A DNA stretch of 5,927 bases from Gemmatimonas phototrophica (lineage in GTDB: Bacteria; Gemmatimonadota; Gemmatimonadetes; Gemmatimonadales; Gemmatimonadaceae). Positions within the stretch are counted from its first letter, which is position 1. Every line of letters begins with the position of its first letter. The notes under the pieces were generated by a model. That model did no database searches, was not told the DNA's origin, and saw nothing but the letters and a program-made list of their open reading frames with translations. The position numbers and the translations under genes are program-made. Shown one piece after another: positions 1-5,384 of the stretch. Location of the stretch: the NCBI GenBank assembly GCA_945870175.1, contig CAMBRJ010000202.1, positions 1 through 5,927 of the forward strand, read 5' to 3'.

Positions 1-66
1 GTCGATGCGCCGTACATCACGGGTATCGTGCTTCCAGTCGATGGTGGCCGTCATCTCCGTCGGTGA
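1..66 (+). CDS. C-terminal end of a short-chain dehydrogenase/reductase (partial)
   Basis: Reading from base 1, 21 residues are seen before a TGA at 64-66; the gene begins outside the window. They read VDAPYITGIVLPVDGG followed by a basic tail. The pattern Y-[IV]-T-G-x-x-[LI]-x-V-D-G-G is the conserved C-terminal segment of classical short-chain dehydrogenases/reductases (the FabG, pteridine reductase and glucose dehydrogenase group), just after the substrate-binding region. These enzymes are soluble NAD(P)H oxidoreductases. The substrate cannot be told because the Rossmann fold, the catalytic Ser-Tyr-Lys and the variable loop are all missing here. The next reading frame opens directly after this stop, so the two genes are probably co-transcribed. 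Confidence 0.8.
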   Translation, partial: VDAPYITGIVLPVDGGRHLRR

Positions 67-825
67 GTGCCAGTGATGCTGAGCGGTGAACGCGCTGCAC
101 CCCTGGCGTTCGCACGCATCGTGATCATGGGCGGTGGCTGTTACGGCAGCTGGTACGCGCAGCAGCTCACGAGGGCGGTTCAGCGCGGGGCGCTGCAGGC
201 TCCTGAAGTCGTGGTCGTTGATCGCGACCCCGCGTGTCGGGTGGTCGAACGGCAACACGCCGGCTCCTACGACGGGTTGCCGCTCACGGTCGTCGCCCGC
301 GATTGGGATTCGTATGTGGCGCAGTGGCTGGGGCAGGGGCCCGAGGCACTCGCCGATGATGCAATGGTGCCGTCACCGCTCATGCCCCACGTCTGCCTCG
401 ACTGGCTGATCGGGCGCGCGCGGGCGCGTTGGCCGGAGCGGACGATTCGCGTCGCCCCCCTTGAGCGGGCGCCGGACACGCCCTGGGAACGGGCGTCGCC
501 CGACGGCCGCCATTACGTGAGTTTCGCGACATGGATGTGCCCGGTGAATTGCATTGAGCCGGCTCGCTGCCCCCACACGCGCGGCGCCCGGGACTGGAGC
601 ATGCCGCCGATGATGCAGCGATATGTCGAGGACAACCCGTCGCTGCTCGGTCCCGTTATCTTTCACTGTATTCACCGCACGTACGGGGTCGGCATGATCG
701 ACGCCGCCGCGATTGCGGACGCTGATCGGCAACTCGCCGCATGGGGCGCCTCCGGACCCTGTGCTGTGCTCGTCGGGACAGTCTCGCACTGTCACGGCGC
801 GCTGGGCGTGCTGGCGATCGATTGA
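67..825 (+). CDS. Uncharacterised Cys/His-rich protein with Rossmann-like N-terminus
   Basis: I do not recognise this 252-residue protein. Residues 17-30 form a hydrophobic strand plus glycine loop (RIVIMGGGCYGSWY), followed by a helix and, at 47-54, a strand ending in acidic residues (EVVVVDRD). That is the layout of a nucleotide-binding Rossmann unit. The C-terminal half has clustered metal-ligand-type residues: C158-x3-C162-x5-C168-P-H170, then H200-C201-I-H203, then H241-C242-H243-G. These could bind a metal or Fe-S cluster, but that is inference. No signal peptide or membrane segment is evident, so it is probably cytosolic. The start is uncertain: GTG 67 abuts the upstream stop, while GTG 73 and ATG 76 are also in frame, and the GGTGA at 62-66 would serve them better. 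Close linkage suggests co-expression with the upstream dehydrogenase. The reading frame is sound because codon use matches its neighbours. Confidence 0.75.
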   Translation: MPVMLSGERAAPLAFARIVIMGGGCYGSWYAQQLTRAVQRGALQAPEVVVVDRDPACRVVERQHAGSYDGLPLTVVARDWDSYVAQWLGQGPEALADDAMVPSPLMPHVCLDWLIGRARARWPERTIRVAPLERAPDTPWERASPDGRHYVSFATWMCPVNCIEPARCPHTRGARDWSMPPMMQRYVEDNPSLLGPVIFHCIHRTYGVGMIDAAAIADADRQLAAWGASGPCAVLVGTVSHCHGALGVLAID

Positions 826-826
826 G

Positions 827-842
827 TTCTCTTTCTCTCTTC
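827..842 (+). other. Pyrimidine tract ahead of trxB, no Shine-Dalgarno
   Basis: This is a run of 16 uninterrupted pyrimidines (T and C only) ending 6 bases before the trxB ATG at 849, in the 23-base gap after the upstream stop. No purine-rich ribosome binding site is present in that gap. A similar tract lies before the lipoprotein gene at 2534-2545. Ribosomal protein S1 is known to favour pyrimidine-rich leaders, so a role in SD-independent initiation is possible but inferred. Confidence 0.3.
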
Positions 843-848
843 GCTGAC

Positions 849-1880
849 ATGCCCGATTCCCGTCCCGAAAACATCGTCATCATCGGTTCCGGTCCTGCGG
901 CCTGGACCGCCGCGATCTATGCGGCGCGCGCGAACCTGAATCCGATCGTCTTCGAAGGGGAACCGATCGGGACCGAGCTGCCCGGTGGCCAGCTCATGCT
1001 GACCACCGACATCGAGAACTTCCCCGGGTTCCCGGAAGCGATCAGCGGCCCCGATCTCATGGACCGGATGCGGGCGCAGGCCGTTCACCACGGCGCGCGC
1101 GTCGTCTCTGAACTCGTGAAGCAAGTGCACCTCACATCGAAACCATTCGGCATCGTGCCGAATTATTCCGCGCCGATCACGGCCCACACCGTCGTCATCG
1201 CGACGGGCGCCGCGGCGAAGTGGATCGGCCTCGACAACGAGTTGCGTCTGGCCGTGTCGGGAGGCGGCGTCTCCGCCTGTGCCGTCTGTGACGGTGCCAT
1301 GCCATTCTATCGCCACAAACGTCTGGCCGTCGTCGGTGGTGGCGACACGGCGATGGAAGAGGCGATGTACCTCACCAAGTTCGCCAGCGAAGTCGTCGTG
1401 ATTCATCGTCGAGACGGCTTTCGCGCCTCGAAGGTCATGGCCAATCGCGTCCTCGAGCATCCAAAGGTGCGCGTGATTTGGAACTCCCAGGTCACCGACG
1501 TGCTCGGCGATGAGTTCATCACCGGACTGCAACTCACCGATACCGAAACGGGTACGGTGAGCGAGATCGAGGTCGGCGGACTCTTCGTCGCCATCGGTCA
1601 TACGCCGAATACCAAGTTCCTGCAGGGGCAGCTCGACACCACGGAACACGGCTATCTCAAGGTGACGGCGTGGCGCACGGAGACGAATGTGCCCGGCGTC
1701 TTCGCCGCCGGTGATGTCATCGACGACTATTACCGCCAAGCCATTACGTCAGCGGGGACGGGTTGCATGGCGGCGCTCGAGGCCGAACGCTGGCTCGCCC
1801 ATCATGGTATCGGCGAGTCGCCCGTGCTGGAAACGGCGGAAGCGCCGGTCCCTCTCACGCCGGATTCGACATTCCCGTGA
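849..1880 (+). CDS. trxB: Thioredoxin-disulfide reductase (NADPH)
   Basis: This 343-residue cytosolic flavoenzyme passes electrons from NADPH through FAD and a redox dithiol to thioredoxin. Visible in order are the FAD-binding loop G13-S-G15-P-A-A18, the GGQL and TTDIENFPGFP segments, the redox pair C144-A-V-C147 followed by D-G, the NADPH-binding G163-G-G-D-T-A168, the NADPH phosphate-binding H186-R-R with R192, and the C-terminal FAD motif GVFAAGD (D289) followed by the RQAITSAGTGCMAALEAE block. Length and order fit low-molecular-weight TrxB. I start it at ATG 849 because homology begins about eight residues later and the frame upstream runs through the preceding gene. Details such as CAVC, the SKPF segment, the VIWNS strand and GLFVAIGHTPNTKFLQGQL resemble plant and fungal NADPH-thioredoxin reductases more than the E. 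coli enzyme. It overlaps the next gene by four bases. Confidence 0.96.
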   Translation: MPDSRPENIVIIGSGPAAWTAAIYAARANLNPIVFEGEPIGTELPGGQLMLTTDIENFPGFPEAISGPDLMDRMRAQAVHHGARVVSELVKQVHLTSKPFGIVPNYSAPITAHTVVIATGAAAKWIGLDNELRLAVSGGGVSACAVCDGAMPFYRHKRLAVVGGGDTAMEEAMYLTKFASEVVVIHRRDGFRASKVMANRVLEHPKVRVIWNSQVTDVLGDEFITGLQLTDTETGTVSEIEVGGLFVAIGHTPNTKFLQGQLDTTEHGYLKVTAWRTETNVPGVFAAGDVIDDYYRQAITSAGTGCMAALEAERWLAHHGIGESPVLETAEAPVPLTPDSTFP

Positions 1881-2527
1881 GCACGCTCACGCTTCAGCAA
1901 CTCACCGTTGGCCCGCTGCAAGAGAACTGCTGGCTGTTGGCCGATACGGTGAGTGGCAAGGCCGTCCTCGTCGATCCCGGTGATGAGGCGGACGCGCTGC
2001 TGGCGGCCGTGGACGCCACCGGCTGTACGCTCGACGCCATCTGGCTCACCCACGCGCACTTTGACCACGTGGGCGGCGTGGCCGGCGTCATCGCCGCGCG
2101 TCCGGTGCCGATCTGGCTCCATCCCGCCGATGCATTCTTCTATGCGAATGCGGCCAGTACCGCCGCGCGGTGGGGCGTCGTGATCCACGACCCGCCGCCG
2201 GCCGATCATGAGCTCGCCGAAGGCGATCGCGTGCAACTCGGTGACTACCAGTTCGACGTCTGGCATCTGCCGGGGCACGCCCCGGGGCACGTCGCCTTTA
2301 TCGGGCACGGCCTCTGTCTTTCCGGTGATGTCCTCTTCGCCGGGTCGATCGGCCGCACCGATCTCCCGTTGTGCGACCCCACGGCGATGCACCGGTCATT
2401 GATGAGAATGGCGACGCTCGACAGCGAGACTCGGGTATGTCCCGGTCACGGTGTTTCTACCACGATAGGACGCGAGCTGGCGTCCAATCCATTTCTACGC
2501 GGTGCCGCCCGGCCACTCGGCGCCTGA
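1877..2527 (+). CDS. Metallo-beta-lactamase-fold hydrolase, glyoxalase II-like (GloC/YcbL type)
   Basis: This 216-residue protein has the complete two-metal set of the metallo-beta-lactamase fold: H59-x-H61-x-D63-H64, H134 in LPGHAPGH, D151 in SGDVLF and H191 in PGHG. The N-terminal VGPLQENCW and VDPGDEAD segments, the AGSIGRTDLP segment after D151 and the C-terminal NPFLR match the short glyoxalase II family of E. coli YcbL (GloC), which lacks the long C-terminal substrate domain of GloB. Family members hydrolyse thioesters such as S-D-lactoylglutathione; the true substrate here could involve another low-molecular-weight thiol. I chose GTG 1877 because it overlaps the trxB stop (GTGA) and the family N-terminus begins there. 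The frame is open further upstream only inside trxB. The overlap implies translational coupling with trxB. It is probably cytosolic, with no signal peptide seen. Confidence 0.9.
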   Translation: MSTLTLQQLTVGPLQENCWLLADTVSGKAVLVDPGDEADALLAAVDATGCTLDAIWLTHAHFDHVGGVAGVIAARPVPIWLHPADAFFYANAASTAARWGVVIHDPPPADHELAEGDRVQLGDYQFDVWHLPGHAPGHVAFIGHGLCLSGDVLFAGSIGRTDLPLCDPTAMHRSLMRMATLDSETRVCPGHGVSTTIGRELASNPFLRGAARPLGA

Positions 2528-2533
2528 GCGTCG

Positions 2534-2545
2534 CTCTCTCTTTCC
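2534..2545 (+). other. Pyrimidine tract ahead of lipoprotein gene, no Shine-Dalgarno
   Basis: This is a run of 12 uninterrupted pyrimidines in the 27-base gap between the hydrolase stop and the ATG at 2555, ending 9 bases before the start. The gap has no purine-rich ribosome binding site. It resembles the tract ahead of trxB in composition and distance. A leader role in initiation is inferred only. Confidence 0.25.
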
Positions 2546-2554
2546 GGTTTTCGC

Positions 2555-3367
2555 ATGTCGTCGTCATCCGCTGACAGATTCCGCCCGCTCCTCGCTGCAC
2601 TGCTCGGTGTCGCCGCACTGACGGCCTGCTCGAATATCACGGAGAACGACACGACGCTCAGCAACTACGGGGCGGTCACGATCACGGCGAAGAACGCGCC
2701 GGCGGGACGGGCCACCGCGACGATCAACGCGGTGTTCTTTCAGGGAGTCGCGGCCACCGCGCCCAACAGCGCGCTCCAACAGGGAGACCAGTGCGCGTAT
2801 GCCCTGATCGATAGTGTCACGGGCGGTGCGACCGGCTCCGTCAAGGTCGGCGAAAGTCTTGCCCTCAGTTTTGCCGGGGCCAGCGTCGCGATGCCGTTCT
2901 CGACGGGCTTCTCGCGCTACGAGCCTGCCACCGGCGCCGTACTGAGTTACGCGCCAGGCGACGCGGCCACGTTGACCGTGCCGGGAGCCGCCGGCGCATT
3001 CCCGGCGGCGTCGATCAGCGTCAAGCTCGCCGAGCCGATCAAACCCGGACCCCTCGTCATGCCGGCCGCCGGTCTGCCTCTCGACGTCACCTGGAACGCC
3101 ACCAACGACGCCACGGCCGCGATCATCCTCTCGGTTCGCTACGGGGCGACGGCCACGTCGACCGTGCAGAACGAGCAGATTTACTGCGCGCTGAAGGACG
3201 ATGGCGCGTTTCAGGTGCCCGCGTCGGGGCTTGGAGCATTGCTCGCGTCCCCCAGCGCCTTGCGCTCGGTGACGCTGATTCGTTGGCGTACGCAGGAAGT
3301 CAGACCCGACTCCTCCAGCTTGCTGCACATCGTCTCGACCATCGACACGATCGTTCGATTCCCCTGA
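2555..3367 (+). CDS. Predicted lipoprotein of unknown function
   Basis: I do not recognise the family. The 270-residue product opens with a short basic N-region, a hydrophobic stretch at about residues 12-22 and a lipobox L22-T-A-C25, so it should be cleaved by signal peptidase II and lipidated on C25. The residue after the cysteine is Ser rather than Asp, which by the E. coli rule favours the outer membrane. The mature part is rich in Ala, Thr, Ser, Gly and Val in alternating patterns, suggesting an all-beta domain. It has only two further cysteines, C80 and C211, which could form a disulfide outside the cytoplasm. No catalytic motif, repeat or membrane segment is visible. It lies 27 bases after the hydrolase gene and ends shortly before aspA, so it may be in the same transcript, but there is no functional link in the sequence. 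Confidence 0.85.
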   Translation: MSSSSADRFRPLLAALLGVAALTACSNITENDTTLSNYGAVTITAKNAPAGRATATINAVFFQGVAATAPNSALQQGDQCAYALIDSVTGGATGSVKVGESLALSFAGASVAMPFSTGFSRYEPATGAVLSYAPGDAATLTVPGAAGAFPAASISVKLAEPIKPGPLVMPAAGLPLDVTWNATNDATAAIILSVRYGATATSTVQNEQIYCALKDDGAFQVPASGLGALLASPSALRSVTLIRWRTQEVRPDSSSLLHIVSTIDTIVRFP

Positions 3368-3379
3368 TCGCTTGGCAGC

Positions 3380-3384
3380 GGTGA
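3380..3384 (+). promoter_or_regulatory. Candidate ribosome binding site GGTGA for aspA
   Basis: GGTGA is complementary to the UCACC part of the usual 16S rRNA 3' end. It sits 5 bases ahead of GTG 3390, which favours that start over TTG 3372 and GTG 3381. The match is short, so this is only moderate support. Confidence 0.35.
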
Positions 3385-3389
3385 ACCCG

Positions 3390-4814
3390 GTGGCCACTCG
3401 CATCGAGAAGGACCCGCTTGGTGAGTTGTCGGTGCCCGCTGAGGCACTGTACGGCGTGCAGACGATGCGCGCCGTCCAGAACTTTCCGATCAGTGGCCTA
3501 CGTCCGCTCGAACCATTCATCATCGCGCAGGTATGGATCAAGAAGGCGGCGGCGATGACACATCGGGACACGGGGCGTCTCGATGCGCGCCTTGCCGATG
3601 CTATCGTCGCGGCCGCCGACGAAGTGCTCGATGGTGGGCACCGCGAGCAGTTCGTCGTCGACCCGTATCAGGCCGGCGCGGGGACCTCGCACAACATGAA
3701 CGTGAACGAGGTCCTCGCCAATCGCGCCAACGAGTTGCTCGGTAGGGCACGCGGGACGTACTCGCCGGTGCATCCGAACGACCATGTCAACCTGGCGCAA
3801 AGTACCAACGATACCATTCCCACGAATATCCGTTTGGCTGTGCTGCGGCAGCTGCCGGCGATGCTGGCGGCCATCGATGCGTTGCACGGCGCGCTGGCGC
3901 AAAAGGGAGTGGCGTTCGATGACATCGTAAAAGCTGGGCGCACGCATCTGCAGGACGCGATGCCGATTCGGCTGGGACAGGAGTTCACCGCCTACGCCGG
4001 TACAATCGCCCGCTGCCGGAAGCGCGTCGTCGAGGCGGCCGACTATCTCAACGACCTCGGCATCGGCGGCTCTGCCGTCGGTACCGGCGTCACCGTCGAG
4101 CCAGAGTATCCGGCGCTTATGAATACCCACCTGCGGTCCATTACTGGCATTGCCACGCTGCGCATCGGCAGCGATCGGATTCAGCTCATGCAGAGTATGG
4201 GGGATGCAGCCGCCTTTTCGGCATCGCTGCGTGGGCTGGCCCTCGATCTGTCCAAGATCGCGAGCGATCTGCGCCTTATGGTATCGGGGCCTCGCACCGG
4301 GCTCGATGAAATCGTGCTGCCAGCGGTGCAGCCCGGGTCGTCCATCATGCCGGGCAAGGTCAATCCATCCATTCCGGAGATGGTGAATCAAGTCTGCTTT
4401 CAGGTGATTGGTTGCGACACCACGGTCGCGATTGCGGCCGAGCATGGGCAGCTCGAACTCAACGTCATGATGCCCGTTATCGCCCACAACGTGCTGTTCT
4501 CCATGCAGATTCTCACGAATGCGATCGCCGTCTTCGCGTCGCGCTGTGTGGTGGGGATCGTCGCCAACGTCGCGATGTGTGAGTACTGGGTCGAGCGCTC
4601 CGCGGCCCTCGCCACGGCATTGATGCCACGCATCGGCTATGCGGCCGCCGCCGAGATCTCGAAGCGTTCGGTCAGGGAAGGCACCCTCATTCGCGAACTG
4701 GTCGCCAGAGATGGTCTGCTCCCGCCGGCCGAACTCGACGCGGTGCTCGACCTCCGTCGAATGACGGACATTGGGGTCCCCTCCGGGAAACGTGGATCCG
4801 ATGCTGGCGGCTGA
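3390..4814 (+). CDS. aspA: Aspartate ammonia-lyase (aspartase)
   Basis: This 474-residue cytosolic enzyme of the fumarase/aspartase superfamily should convert L-aspartate reversibly to fumarate and ammonia. Key parts in order are the N-terminal RIEKDPLGE and YGVQT segments, GAGTSHNMNVNE, S138-T-N-D-T (carboxylate binding), G-R-T185-H186-LQDA, and the flexible signature loop G316-S317-S-I-M-P-G-K323-V-N325, whose first Ser is the likely general base. Segments such as KIASDLRLMVSGPRTGLDE and AVGTG agree with Bacillus AspB more than with class II fumarase, which usually has SSND and a different N-terminus (WGAQT). Length fits aspartase. I preferred GTG 3390, which gives the common N-terminus ATRIEKD and has GGTGA 5 bases ahead; TTG 3372 and GTG 3381 are alternatives. 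Fumarase activity cannot be excluded by sequence alone. The C-terminus carries a short Gly/Ser-rich tail. Confidence 0.9.
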   Translation: MATRIEKDPLGELSVPAEALYGVQTMRAVQNFPISGLRPLEPFIIAQVWIKKAAAMTHRDTGRLDARLADAIVAAADEVLDGGHREQFVVDPYQAGAGTSHNMNVNEVLANRANELLGRARGTYSPVHPNDHVNLAQSTNDTIPTNIRLAVLRQLPAMLAAIDALHGALAQKGVAFDDIVKAGRTHLQDAMPIRLGQEFTAYAGTIARCRKRVVEAADYLNDLGIGGSAVGTGVTVEPEYPALMNTHLRSITGIATLRIGSDRIQLMQSMGDAAAFSASLRGLALDLSKIASDLRLMVSGPRTGLDEIVLPAVQPGSSIMPGKVNPSIPEMVNQVCFQVIGCDTTVAIAAEHGQLELNVMMPVIAHNVLFSMQILTNAIAVFASRCVVGIVANVAMCEYWVERSAALATALMPRIGYAAAAEISKRSVREGTLIRELVARDGLLPPAELDAVLDLRRMTDIGVPSGKRGSDAGG

Positions 4815-4846
4815 CCGTGCCGCCGGGGGCTTTTCCGCCCGAGAAC

Positions 4847-4875
4847 TTGTCCACGCGACCTGGGAGCCATAGACT
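4847..4875 (+). promoter_or_regulatory. Candidate promoter for the Rrf2 regulator, possibly leaderless
   Basis: TTGTCC at 4847-4852 (4 of 6 against TTGACA) and TAGACT at 4870-4875 (4 of 6 against TATAAT, with the TANNNT core) are separated by exactly 17 bases. The -10 box ends 6 bases before the ATG at 4882, so transcription would begin at or beside the start codon, giving a leaderless mRNA. The only purine patch nearby, GGGAG at 4862-4866, is 15 bases from the start, too far for a normal Shine-Dalgarno site. A direct repeat of GACTC (4872-4876 and 4877-4881) lies between the -10 box and the start. The matches are modest, so this is a candidate only. Confidence 0.4.
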
Positions 4876-4881
4876 CGACTC

Positions 4882-5376
4882 ATGCGCATTACGACGTGGG
4901 CGGAATACGGACTCATTTGTGCCTTGCATCTCGCGCGCCGTGCGGGAACCGGCCCAGTGGCCGGACGGGACATGGCAGCGCGCGAGCGGCTGCCCGGCGA
5001 TTACGTCGAGCAAATTCTCCTGCGCATGCGACGCGCCGGCATCGTCGATAGTACCCGTGGCGCTCGGGGTGGCTATGCGCTGGCCCGCTCGCCCGAGCAC
5101 ATCTCCGTCCGTGACGTCATTCAGGCGTCAGAACTCACCACCTTCGATCTGCACTGCGTCAGCCACCCAGTCGACGCCGACCGCTGTGCGGCGGCGGAGA
5201 ACTGCAGCATCCGCCCTGTCTGGGTGCTCCTGCAGCAGCGCATTGATGAGGTGCTCGAAGGGGTGAAGCTCAGCGATCTGCTGACCGACGAAGCGACCGT
5301 CCGTGATCGGGTCGGGCTCCCTCGCTTTGCGGCTGCGCCAGATCTCCCGGGCGCGCTGCCGATACTGCAGGGCTGA
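4882..5376 (+). CDS. Rrf2-family transcriptional regulator, probable Fe-S sensor
   Basis: This 164-residue protein has the Rrf2 winged helix-turn-helix: an N-terminal MRITTWAEYGL helix, a recognition region near residues 38-50 (LPGDYVEQILLRM, with E43 aligning to IscR E43) and the wing TRGARGGYAL at 58-67. Three cysteines follow, C92-x9-C102-x5-C108. IscR and NsrR use C-x5-C-x5-C, and C92 aligns with IscR C92. IscR's fourth ligand, a His three residues after the last Cys, is Arg here, but position 8 is Glu; acidic residue 8 ligates the cluster in NsrR (Asp8) and RsrR (Glu8). A cluster sensing NO, redox state or iron is therefore likely but inferred. The C-terminal 35 residues extend past the usual dimer helix and are Pro/Ala-rich. 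The start at ATG 4882 matches the family N-terminus exactly. Targets are unknown; candidates are this operon and neighbours. A gene 8 bases downstream is probably co-transcribed. Confidence 0.92.
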   Translation: MRITTWAEYGLICALHLARRAGTGPVAGRDMAARERLPGDYVEQILLRMRRAGIVDSTRGARGGYALARSPEHISVRDVIQASELTTFDLHCVSHPVDADRCAAAENCSIRPVWVLLQQRIDEVLEGVKLSDLLTDEATVRDRVGLPRFAAAPDLPGALPILQG

Positions 5377-5384
5377 CCGAGCCA

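Noticed and set aside
741..848. N-terminal extension of trxB upstream of ATG 849
   Set aside because: The 36 extra residues overlap the end of the preceding gene and are Arg-rich with no resemblance to TrxB; homology begins after 849.
792..1739. Open frame on the - strand (315 residues) opposite trxB
   Set aside because: It is the antisense shadow of an unmistakable thioredoxin reductase, with skewed Asp/Arg/His composition.
1763..1876. N-terminal extension of the hydrolase inside trxB
   Set aside because: These 38 residues are the shifted frame of the trxB C-terminus. The family N-terminus begins at GTG 1877.
2270..2291. Direct repeat CCGGGGCACG in the hydrolase gene
   Set aside because: It simply encodes the PGHAPGH metal-binding segment conserved in the protein family.
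3348..3370. Inverted repeat CGATC/GATCG around the lipoprotein stop
   Set aside because: A 5-base stem with a 13-base loop and no T-run is within chance expectation for this composition.
2564..3571. Open frame on the - strand (335 residues) opposite the lipoprotein gene
   Set aside because: The + strand frame has a clear signal peptide and lipobox. The antisense product is a low-complexity Arg/Gly-rich sequence and runs into aspA.
4827..4840. Possible terminator hairpin after aspA (GGGC, TTTTCC loop, GCCC)
   Set aside because: The stem is only 4 base pairs, cannot be extended, and no T-run follows, so an intrinsic terminator is not supported.
3498..4973. Long open frame on the - strand (491 residues) opposite aspA
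   Set aside because: It mirrors the whole aspartase gene, has an Arg/His/Gly-rich composition typical of antisense frames in GC-rich DNA, and shows no family motif.
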